DNA from: Plasmopara viticola
Lineage: Eukaryota; Oomycota; Peronosporomycetes; Peronosporales; Peronosporaceae
Assembly: GCA_001695595.3 (NCBI GenBank)
Contig: MBPM02000124.1
Span: 62,001 to 126,000, forward strand
Length of the DNA stretch: 64,000 nt
Reading direction: 5' to 3'
The notes beneath the pieces were generated by a model. That model ran no database searches. It was not told the origin of the DNA and saw only the letters and a list, made by a program, of their open reading frames with translations. Positions 1 to 8,835 of this stretch are shown piece by piece (the first letter of the stretch is position 1; the number at the start of each line of letters is the position of its first letter). The position numbers and the translations under genes are program-made.

Positions 1-846
1 CTTCTTTTTTATAGAACGTAATATATTAATCTATAACTTTATATGGTGTTCTGCAGAATAATATACGTACCAATTTTGTTTTTTTAAATGAGCTAATTTT
101 GAGATTAAGAAGATAGAAATAAGTAGATCTTTGTAAAGTACGGATCTGTGTATTTTCGCAGCAATAGCGACGAATGATGATTGCACTTTTTGAGAGGACA
201 TCACGTTTAGCCGACGAAACGTTTAAATTGATCCAAGTCAGCCTTAAAGCATTCTTCGCCAGCGTAAGTTGCTAGTATCGCTCGACTCTACAAATGGTTT
301 TGTGCGCTATTTCGACAAAAACTTGTCAATGGAATGGTCGTTCAATGCGTTTGATTCGCAAGGCGACATTGGATGAAAATTGGTAGTACGATACGGGCGT
401 GCACAGACGCTGTGTCCAAAATCGAAGATTGTTTAAAAGGAGGCAGCAATTTCATAACCATTATTGTACTTCCTAGTTGCACTTTCCATTATAGATCAGT
501 TTGCAGCATCCTAATACTTGAGATAAGGTGCCTCGTTTATTTATCAATCGTTCCTGCTGTATTTTTTTGTAGTCAAATTTAATATGTGCAGCTAAATACT
601 ATAAGATGATAGAGTCACAATATAATTGGTCGAAAACGTTATTTAATACAAACAATAGGTCGACAATAAAGAATGGAAAGTGAATGTTTAATCGAAGCCA
701 ATTATCCGTAGAACTAGGGCTCCGTACGTATAGTCTCGTCCTTTTTGCTATCTGGTCGCACAATCTTAATCTTGATTTCGTACCAGCTGCAAGATTCAAA
801 TTTTTCCGTCGTTCTCACTTTGTCTTGCAGCGTCTCAAGCCATACC
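1..846 (+). other. Upstream arm of effector E1, no supported gene
   Basis: No gene is supported. The stretch is repeated before E3 (about 19.24-20.06 kb), E5 (43.8-44.59 kb) and E6 (58.85-59.63 kb). Positions of about 150-570 also match, in inverted orientation and more diverged, the sequence downstream of the effector (about 3090-3505), so the effector sits between inverted arms. The arm holds short conserved reading frames, for example around 373-582, that are shared by all copies but are broken differently; I do not recognise them. The last 60 bases are conserved with the E2 upstream region and probably include the promoter. Confidence 0.6.
813..821 (+). promoter_or_regulatory. Initiator-like core promoter element of E1
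   Basis: TCTCACTTT matches the 3' half of the oomycete initiator (YYNCAWTTT) at 8 of 9 positions and ends 25 nt before the start codon at 847. The same sequence lies at similar distance before E3 (20024-20032), E5 (44561-44569), E6 (59597-59605) and, on the minus strand, E2 (10496-10504). The 5' half of the initiator consensus is poorly matched, so the call rests on conservation and position. Confidence 0.45.
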
Positions 847-2478
847 ATGCGCGTACTCATTCTCGTTCGTACTACCATCATCTTCTTTTTCAACGTTAGC
901 ACTTGTTATGGCACTCCCTCGAATGTAAGACGCGACGACAAAGACAAGTCCTCGTTTAATGGCACGAACGAGGAGGCGAGAGGAAATGGATTGAAGGATT
1001 ATCTTGGTCAACCGGCTGTGCACACGATTGACCCGATTGCCATGGAGATTCAAGAGTTATCGCGCAAATTAGAAAACGAGCTCATGCTTCGAGAAGGAGT
1101 TGATTTATACGCGATACAGGGACATGCGCATTGGCGTGATATGAAACGAAAAGTCTACGAATGGTTGAAGGAACCACGAATCCACCCAAAGGATGTGTTT
1201 AAGTACTTGAACCTTCAAAGCATCTGTCATCGACATATGGACCCAGTCACATTGGGTCACAACCCAAAGCTTCTTGTGTGGTTTTACTATGTTAGATTGT
1301 ATAAGGCTAGGAGCACCATGAGTTCAAATAACGCAGTATTTAGCAACAAAGAGCTCTTAGATTTTTTGGCCGAACACATTCAGCCACGACCGAGTTCAAA
1401 ACTGACGTTTCCGCTTCATGATCCATCCGTGTATGATCCGTATTCACAAGTCGTGACACTATTTGACTATTATCGACGCAAAAACGTTTTGACGCAATTT
1501 GCTGAGGACATGCTGACGTATATGGTCACGGATCCATTTACCAAGGATTTTGTGCTCAAGGAATGGCTTCTACACAAGAAATCACCAGAATACATGTTCT
1601 ATCTCTTGAGGCTCGAAGAAGAACATGCTTTGATTGGTATTGACGATTTGACTCTGTTTACTGCGTGGCTAGAATACGTTAAAATGTACTTGAAGGTGGA
1701 CGATCGGAAATTTAAGCTTGGCAGCTTTATTTTATCCATTCTGCCAGATATGTCATTGCCAAGTGCAAAGGTCATGTTCGAATCCAATGCGCTCGAGAAC
1801 GTGTTGGGAGACGTAAATTACTTCAGTGAGAGCCTTGCAGCGAATGCGCGTAACTCGTGGCACCGATACCCTGAACTTGAGTTTGAACGCTTGAAAATGT
1901 TTAACAAGAAGATAACACTGGCAATTTTTTTAGATCTCGCCAATGGGGTTGCGACTGTCGCTTTTTACGCGAAAGGGAGGCCATTTAATGGCGATCAGAT
2001 GTATGATTTGCTGAAATCAAAGCATTCGTTTGATGAAGTGGTCAATCTGTTTCGAGACCTCGAACTAGCAGCACAGCACATTGGTTCTTTGGATGAAGGG
2101 CAGCGCTTCGACGTCCAGAATTATGCACACTCTATGGTGCAGTACCTGGCTCATCCCTCATCCATGTTACACCTTTCAGATCGTGGCGAGCATCCCGAAG
2201 TTATTTTGAAGAAGCTTATTTCTCAACATGCTGATGTTTCGGTATTCAAGCAGTGGTTTCCAGCTTTTGTGACGTATTATCGGCGTAAGGAAGACAGAAA
2301 AGTTGACGATGCCATTTACAGTGCCGTACGATTATTGCATAGTAATTTGCCATATACAGGGGATTCGAGCATTTCGTGGCTGACAATAGTTGGAGAATTA
2401 CAAAATGACGACGCGCGTATTAAACCAGCTTTTGAATCGGTGCAGCACATGGCCAGAGAGTTGGATAAATACGATTGA
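847..2478 (+). CDS. E1: secreted W/Y-module RxLR-like effector, open
   Basis: Open frame of 543 residues. An in-frame ATG at 745 exists, but 847 is preferred: it starts a hydrophobic signal peptide (residues 1-22, ending around CYG) and matches the start of the 544-residue E2. After the signal peptide there is no canonical RxLR; a basic VRR stretch near residue 27 is followed by EEAR at 42-45, which resembles a decayed EER. The rest looks helical and contains repeated units of the type WL..P..VF..L followed by W/Y helices: W106 with the LVWFYY stretch around W145, then W240 with the LFTAWLEYVKMY stretch around W274. Further similar helices lie at about 300-500. This is the pattern of tandem LWY effectors such as the PSR2 type, which act inside host cells. 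E1 has glycine at residue 377 where the other copies have tryptophan. No intron is seen. The target is unknown. Confidence 0.8.
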   Translation: MRVLILVRTTIIFFFNVSTCYGTPSNVRRDDKDKSSFNGTNEEARGNGLKDYLGQPAVHTIDPIAMEIQELSRKLENELMLREGVDLYAIQGHAHWRDMKRKVYEWLKEPRIHPKDVFKYLNLQSICHRHMDPVTLGHNPKLLVWFYYVRLYKARSTMSSNNAVFSNKELLDFLAEHIQPRPSSKLTFPLHDPSVYDPYSQVVTLFDYYRRKNVLTQFAEDMLTYMVTDPFTKDFVLKEWLLHKKSPEYMFYLLRLEEEHALIGIDDLTLFTAWLEYVKMYLKVDDRKFKLGSFILSILPDMSLPSAKVMFESNALENVLGDVNYFSESLAANARNSWHRYPELEFERLKMFNKKITLAIFLDLANGVATVAFYAKGRPFNGDQMYDLLKSKHSFDEVVNLFRDLELAAQHIGSLDEGQRFDVQNYAHSMVQYLAHPSSMLHLSDRGEHPEVILKKLISQHADVSVFKQWFPAFVTYYRRKEDRKVDDAIYSAVRLLHSNLPYTGDSSISWLTIVGELQNDDARIKPAFESVQHMARELDKYD

Positions 2479-4008
2479 AGACTAGAATTATCGAGGTGCA
2501 CTGTCTTGTATGCATGTATCGCCATTTTGTTTGTGACCTATGATGCCAGTCTTACATAAAGATACATCATTCTTTGTGTGTTTACTCAAGAATGGTTGTT
2601 AAGTTTAGTGCTCAACTAATATTTTTTCTCTGCTGCTTTGCATAAGCAAAGTACACACGTAGCGGATTAATACAAATATTGGCTCAACACTTAAAAGTAT
2701 TATATCTTTTTCTTCGCCGCTGCGTACCCGATCCTTGCGCCGACGCGACTATCGACTCAGAGGGAAAAACTACGATATTTCTTTTGCTGTAACGCTTATA
2801 ATTTGACGCAATCCACGCGTTACCAATACGTAACATTGTGAGATTCAAATCACCGGGTCATTCCGTTATCGCAAATAGAGAAAAAGTATTATACGTATAG
2901 CGTTGCCTCTGGCGGTCGCAGAGTTTTTGCGGCGGCAGACAGTAAAAACCAAAATGGTGTCCGGTATATGAACAAAAGGACCGTGAATTGTAATTTTAGC
3001 TGAAACATTAATTTATGAAGAGCCTGCTTAGGTTGCACAAAAGTGTAGGTCATAAGAAGATATATAAGCGTCTTCCTTTCTGTCCCACCAAAAACAGTAG
3101 AAAAGACTACAACAGGAACGATTAATAAATGACTGAGGCATCGTATCTTTAGTAATGGGATGCTGCAAACTGATCTGTAATGAAAACTGCAACTAGGAAG
3201 TACGACAATGGTAATGAAATCGCTGCCTTCATGTAAACAATTTTCGATTTCGGGCATAGCCTCTGTGCACGCCAGTATCGTACTGCCAATTTTTATCCAA
3301 CGTCGCTTTGTCGACTACACGCATGGAACGACCTTTCCATGGACAAATTTTTGTCAAAATGGCGCACAAAACCATTCGTAGAGTCGACCGCCTATTACTA
3401 CTTACGTTGGCGAAAAATGCTTTAACGCTGCCTTGGACCAAATATTTAAGTATGTCCTTCTGACAAGTACAATCATCATTCGTCGCTATTACAAAGAAAA
3501 TACATTGATCCGTACGATGCCATTCTATCTCAGGATAGATGGCAACGTACGAATCAATCAATGTACTTTTTTTATCTTCTAAATTTAATTAACAGCTCAA
3601 GATTAGATCTTTTTCTAAACCAAAATTAGTACTTATATTTTTTTGCACAGCCCCATATCAAGTAATAAATTGATAAAAAATTACGTTTTATAAAGAGAAA
3701 TTAAGAAATTTACCAAACAATGCATACCCCAATCAATATATACAAACTTCTACACTATCCTAATTTACGCATTAAAATACGGTATGGTTGATGTAGTACA
3801 AGTCAAAGTGCTTTAGAAGAACAGATACAACTGTATTTAGTGATCACAATCGTCGCAAGCGCTCAAATGAAGCTGGGATGGTACAGCCCTAATTGTTATA
3901 CACTCTTAAGAAGCTTACTTGAGCGGGGTTATAGTAGTTAGTAATGAGTAAATTCAGATCTTTTCATCTGGTATGATGCGTGTAAATTTTATTTGTATTT
4001 TACTGTGT
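2479..4008. other. Downstream arm of effector E1, no supported gene
   Basis: No gene is supported. Positions of about 2480-2880 are the 3' flank; around 2795-2840 they resemble the 3' flank of E2 read on the minus strand (about 8080-8130), so E and E' were duplicated with their flanks. Positions of about 3090-3505 and 3780-3910 are the inverted, diverged counterpart of the upstream arm (compare 19010-19750). The same block follows E3 (21688-23215) and E5 (50982-52004). The minus-strand frames at 2889-3561 are shared between copies but I do not recognise them. Confidence 0.55.
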
Positions 4009-4019
4009 AATTAACGTTG

Positions 4020-4344
4020 AGCAGGGAAAAGGTTGGGGTGACGCCCTCCTTCCAAGCGAGGGGGCTAAATACTCCCGCGCTTCGGGCAGGTGCTCTTGGG
4101 CATCTGCAGATCTCCAACGAGTCTCACCCTCGACGCGACGGTCTCCAGCACCAGGGCGCCACCTGGGCTCTTACCAAGTCAGAGCTAAACAAAATAATGG
4201 AAGACCCTCACGACCTCGGTGCTGGCTGCACTTCCCGCCGAACGAGACCCGACGTATGCGAACACCACTCTATGCCGTGGACTAGTCAGACTGAGCCAAG
4301 AACGTGCATAACTTGGCAACGCGATAACGTAATACAATACAATA
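4020..4344 (+). mobile_element. SINE family 1, copy A1
   Basis: About 325 bp element starting near GGAAAAGGTTGGGGTGACGC and ending in a short ATACA-type repeat tail. It is flanked by the 11-bp target duplication AATTAACGTTG (4009-4019 and 4345-4355). Its open frame is repeated in every copy but has no protein features. I could not find a convincing pol III A/B box pair, so calling it a SINE rests on size, tail and variable-length target duplications. Confidence 0.8.
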
Positions 4345-4416
4345 CAATTAACGTTGGGGGCTAAAAGTTCTATAGTCGACTCAATTATAGTATAATATAT
4401 ATACATATATATTGTA

Positions 4417-4743
4417 GCTTTGGAAAAGGTTGGGTGACGCCCTCCATCCAAGCGCGGGGGCTAATTGCTCGCGCGCTTCGGGAAGGTGCTCTCGGGCATT
4501 TGCAGGTCTCTAACGAGTCTCCTACTCGACGCGACGGTCTCCAGCACCAGGGCGCCACCTGGGCTCTTACCAAGTCAGAGCTAAACAAAATGATGGAAGA
4601 CCCTCACGACCTCGGTACTGGCTGCACTGCCCGCCGAACGAGACCCGACGTATGCGGACATCACTCTATGCCGTGGACTAGCCATGGAGCCTAGCACGTG
4701 CATAACTTGGCAACGCGATCACGTAATACAATACAATACAATC
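4417..4743 (+). mobile_element. SINE family 1, copy A2
   Basis: Full-length copy with the same head and ATACA tail, flanked by TATATTGTA at 4408-4416 and 4744-4752. It lies only about 60 bp after copy A1 and in the same orientation. Confidence 0.8.
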
Positions 4744-4869
4744 TATATTGTAAATTATTTTGGAAAGGGAGATTTTCCTTTTCTAACCAAAGTTAATGGT
4801 GGAACGGAAAAAATATACCTTTTCTCAAATTAAATCGAAAAAAACTCCTCCAAAACAGAAATTGATGTT

Positions 4870-5198
4870 GTATTGTATTGTATTGTATTACGTTATCGCG
4901 TTGCCAAGTTATGCACGTGCTAGGCTCTATGGCTAGTCCACGGCATAGAGTGGTGTCCGCATACGTCGGGTGTCGTTCGGCGGGCATTGCAGCCAGCACC
5001 GAGACCGTGAGGGTCTTCCATTATTTTGTGTAGTTCTGACTTGGTAAGAGCCGAGGTGGCGCCCTGGTGCTGGAGACCGTCGGGTCGAGGGTGAGACTCG
5101 TTAGAGACCTGCAGATGCCCGAGAGCACCTGCCCGAAGCGCGCGAGCGTTTAGCCCCCGCGCTTGGAAGGAGGGCGTCACCCCAACCTTTTCCGAAAA
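4870..5198 (-). mobile_element. SINE family 1, copy A3
   Basis: Full-length copy in the opposite orientation, its tail reading as a TATTG repeat at the left end. It is flanked by the 13-bp duplication AGAAATTGATGTT (4857-4869 and 5199-5211). Confidence 0.8.
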
Positions 5199-5339
5199 AG
5201 AAATTGATGTTATGTTAGCAATATTTTTTTTGCAACAATGGTAGAATTATACATCCGAAAAATAAAAAAAAAGAATTCATGCCTTAAGAAAGTAATTTCT
5301 CCGCATACAATCTTTGGGGAGCCTTTAAGAGATGGTTAA

Positions 5340-5985
5340 GATGCACTGCAAGCAGAGAGATGGCGCGGTTTAAATCCACTTTTTACAATATGACTCAAAA
5401 TTGCTGGACAGACGAAACAATGGGGTGTGGTTATGTCACTTACATCACTTCAATGTAAGAATTGTACGAGAAAACAATTCAAGTATGTCCAAATTCAACT
5501 TCATCGTTTGTTGTGTCGTTCGAATAAGAAACAAACAAGCCAATGGAGTATGCTGTTGAGGTGAACAGTACCAGTGGTACCTGCGCATGCGGTTATGCGA
5601 GAGATATGAATGCTGCATGTCGACACCTCATAGCAGCTCTCAAGCTTTCAAATCAGCTGTCACGTGCAAAATTGTAATTTGGGGATCCAAAACGTATCTA
5701 CTTGCCTACGATGAAGCACTCGAAGGGAAGCAACTTGTGACAAAAAGTGAACTGGTAAAGAGTGAGCATCTTCCAACAAATCCGACCAAATTTGACAACT
5801 TTGTTGGAAGATGCTCACTCTTTACCAATTCACTTTTTGTCACAAGTGGCTTCCCAAAAAGAAGCGAGTCGAATCACAGCATGCAACATTAGAAGTTGGT
5901 GCGCCAAAAAGTGCTTATCGATGCGGCAGCTGTGGTCAAGTAGGACACATCAAGCGTCGATGCACTAGTAATGCGCAGCATAAAA
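5340..5985 (+). pseudogene. Remnant of a MULE-type transposase C-terminus
   Basis: The reading frame from about 5345, with at least two internal stops, keeps the C-terminal layout of Mutator-like transposases: a segment starting near ARFKSTFYNMT, then a SWIM-type zinc finger (CACGYARDMNAACRH at about 5584-5630). After a disrupted stretch it continues in another frame with a CCHC knuckle, CGSCGQVGHIKRRC, around 5920-5962. The catalytic part is absent. A 115-bp fold-back hairpin (5733-5847) interrupts it. The same remnant occurs in unit B at about 24550-25200 with the same hairpin. Confidence 0.65.
5733..5847. repeat. Fold-back inverted repeat, 48-bp arms
   Basis: Arms 5733-5780 and 5800-5847 are reverse complements with one mismatch, separated by 19 bp. 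It lies inside the transposase remnant between the SWIM finger and the CCHC knuckle. The unit B copy has arms 24945-24992 and 25012-25059. Confidence 0.9.
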
Positions 5986-6298
5986 GTATTTTATCTTGTG
6001 AGCTAGGCATATCTTCTTATTGCCCAATAGTTATTTTACTTCGAAGGTTTCATTTTAGTGGAAAAGTTGTGATTCGAGATAGATTTTTTCCATCTAAATG
6101 ATAATTTATTCATTAAATTTGAAACAAAAAAATTCCATTCTCCCAAAGTTAATTTATAAATCTTCGAAATCTTTATCATGTTACTTTAAGGACCCAAACG
6201 ACCGTAAGTCTCTTGTTTATAAAATGTCAAACCACTTTATTCATCAGTCTTACAGTGAAACTGCGACGTCTTAAACATAACTCTGCTACAGGCAAGTC

Positions 6299-7404
6299 CT
6301 AACTTTGCGCGGCTACCAACTCTTCCGCCAACTTCTTTCCAAATAGGCGTATTTTTGAGTCAATAATACACTTAGTCTTACCTGTGTCGTGGTAGCATTG
6401 ATTGATCTCATTTAGAGACATATGTGTCTTTGTCTTTTCCGGATACTTTTCCATATACTTTTTCGCATACCACAGCCATATTCTTGACTCGTACTGATCG
6501 AGAAGACCATTTGGGTATTTTTCAAGCAAAAAATGTTCAAAAACAAGCCTTGGCTCTATACCTTTACTCAATCAGTCGTGGCCAAGTCGACGTTGAAGAT
6601 AGATCGCTAGCTTCATAGTCTTTTCTGACTGTCTTGCCGAACTATGTAGCGAGGATAGACCCTTGTCACCGAGTGTGTGGTTGAGCTGATGAATAAGCTC
6701 CATTGACTCACCAGGCACGTGTTTGCTGAAATAAAGGCTCAAGAGACCATACTCTGGGTCGAGTAGCAATGTCGGGTTGTGCTTGTCACGCTGCAACATC
6801 TTGTAGAGTTGGATGGGGCTAATTCCTAGATTTTTCCAATACGACATGTGCTCCATTTGCATTCTGTGCAATAGCTTTCAGTGCTGTGCTTGCCTCACTC
6901 GTTGCCTCTTCCAGTATCATTGTCAATATATAATCACCGTATTGCGCCCGCAACTTTTCAATGATCGACACTTGCTTCTCGGGATGCTTCGAATTGTCAT
7001 TTTTCGCGTACGCGAGCCAAAGATGAAACTTGGAAGTCGACAAATGTCCTTGTTGACCTTATCGACCTCCAGCATGGTGTTAATATTCTGTGGATTCTAT
7101 TTTCCATCGACCACAAAGTTACTTTAAGCTCATTCAGAGACTCCGCATCTTGCTTTCGAACCATATGATAGGACTTGGCCAGTAAGACGGCAAGTTTTTC
7201 TTTCCAGCCCAAAGTTTCGATACTATTAACCCTTTCTTCGTCTCCTGCAGACGGCAGTCTCAAAAGGAGGGTATTAAATTGAGCTCCAGTAGATAAAAAG
7301 GTCCTTGGGGGTGTGAGGGACGCAGTCGCATTCGCAGAAGCGTCGTCTTGTGCAATATCGGGAAGGATTAATAGGAGTGCAAGAGCAACACGGCTAAGAC
7401 GCAT
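6299..7404 (-). pseudogene. Second effector type (signal peptide, EER, W/Y module), decayed
   Basis: The start at 7404 gives a signal peptide (MRLSRVALALLLILPDIAQ), then a leader with LLLRLPS followed by GDEER, which resembles a degenerate RxLR followed by an intact EER. Downstream frames encode W/Y-like helices: FHLWLAYAKN near 7030-7000, a YWKNLGISPIQLYKML stretch near 6850-6800 and IWLWYAKKYMEKYPEK near 6490-6440. The gene is broken by frameshifts near 7120-7040 and 6880-6870 and by an in-frame TGA near 6572. The unit B copy has the same lesions, so the gene was already dead before the unit duplicated. It is a different family from E/E' but shares the W/Y style. Confidence 0.6.
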
Positions 7405-8268
7405 TTGATAACTTGCTAGCCGAATGGATAATAGAAGGGTAGAGCTCGTCGATCGCATTCCAAGTCCCCCTTTGCGCATCATCGACAAAGTAGGGTTAGT
7501 TCAGGAGCCATTTTAAACGTCGAAGAAACGCTGCAAAGGCTGATTTGCTCTGTAGGGCCGGTTCAGCAACCCTGTGTCTGCTCGACAAGTTGTGGGTTGG
7601 CTACAAAGTGTTAGCGTACCGCAAATTGGGATGACTACATACTGCGAATAGAACCTAAGCATTGGCTGGTGTTAATCAATTCTACCAAAATACGGCCCGA
7701 GCATTGGCTGATGTTTATCAGCTGGTGGTGTACTAAGCGATAGCAGTAGTAATCTTTGTGTCAACCCGTCACATTTTTTAAATAATTGGTGTAATTGGAC
7801 TCTTTTCTTACTCTTATTTGGTTTCGTAGACATATAAGAGGAGTAGTAATTTATTTTTATTTCTGATCCGAAGAAAAATATGTCACTAGAGTGCATGATC
7901 GCGGTCGTATACAAATTGGGCATGAAGCCACCATTGCCGAGCTCATTAGCGAAGCAGTAGCAATAAAGTGACCTGCGACCTCTAAGCCATAGCTGTCAAT
8001 TATAGCTCTGACATTTTCAACGGCCTCTTTTAGTCCTCGGTTGTTTGAATCTTACTTCTTTACGTGTTGATAATGCGTGGACTGCGTCAAATTATAAGCG
8101 TTGCAGCAAAAGAAATGAGTATTAATTCATCGGCTGGAAGTAGTTTTTTTCCACTGAGTTGAGACAGTCGACAGCAGCGCAAGAATCAGGTACGCGGCGC
8201 TCAACTGAATCGAGGAAAAAGACATGGTGATTTTAGGTGCTGAGCTAATATTTGTATTTATCCGCTAC
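7405..8268. other. Gene-free stretch between second effector and E2 flank
   Basis: Nothing recognisable as a gene. It is repeated in unit B (about 26619-27490). Around 8080-8130 it resembles, in inverted orientation, the 3' flank of E1 (2785-2840), marking it as the ancestral 3' flank of E2. The short minus-strand frame at 7672-7923 has no protein features. Confidence 0.5.
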
Positions 8269-8280
8269 ATGTGTCCTTAC

Positions 8281-8607
8281 ATTTCGGAAAAGGTTGGGGT
8301 GACGCCCTCCTTCCAAGCGCGGGGGCTAAATGCTCGCGCGCTTCGGGCAGGTGCTCTCGGGCATCTGCAGGTCTCTAACGAGTCCCACCCTCGACGCGAC
8401 GGTCTCCAGCACCAGGGCGCCACCTGGGCTCTTACCAAGTCAGAAGTACACAAAATAATGGAAGACCCTCACGACCTTGGTTCTGGCTGCACTGCCCGCC
8501 GAACGAGACCCGACGTATGCGGACACCACTCTATGCCGTGGACTAGCCATGGAGCCTAGCACGTGCATAACTTGGCAACGCGATAACGTAATACAATACA
8601 ATACAAT
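8281..8607 (+). mobile_element. SINE family 1, unit A-specific copy
   Basis: Full-length copy with an ATACA tail flanked by ATGTGTCCTTAC at 8269-8280 and 8606-8617 (the first two bases overlap the tail). The paralogous position in unit B, around 27495-27504, has one GTGTCCTTAC and no element. Insertion therefore postdates the separation of units A and B, unless it was precisely lost from B. Confidence 0.9.
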
Positions 8608-8835
8608 GTGTCCTTACTTACCTGGTTGCTAATGCAAAGCAGCTGAGCACAACACTCAATATTTATTCTTGATTATAAATACAAAGAGTAGTGTAATTAT
8701 TTTTAAGACTGGCAAACAAACAAGAGTTGACAAGGAATTGTGATTAATTAACTAGATTAAATCCTCAAATTCTGTAAGCTACTCAGCTTTGCCGATACAT
8801 GCATACGAGACAATCCACCTCGATAATCCTAGTCT

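Noticed and set aside
373..582. Short plus-strand frame in the upstream arm, related to minus-strand frames at 2889-3561
   Set aside because: It recurs with the arms, but stops and frames are not conserved between copies and no domain is recognisable; kept only as arm content.
745..846. Upstream in-frame start of E1
   Set aside because: It would bury the signal peptide behind 34 residues and is not shared by E2; the start at 847 lies 26 nt after an initiator-like element.
4017..4364. Open frame of 115 codons recurring in many places (for example also 8224-8559, 23224-23571, 24132-24467)
   Set aside because: It coincides with SINE family 1 copies and has no protein-like features; the frame is a by-product of GC-rich element sequence.
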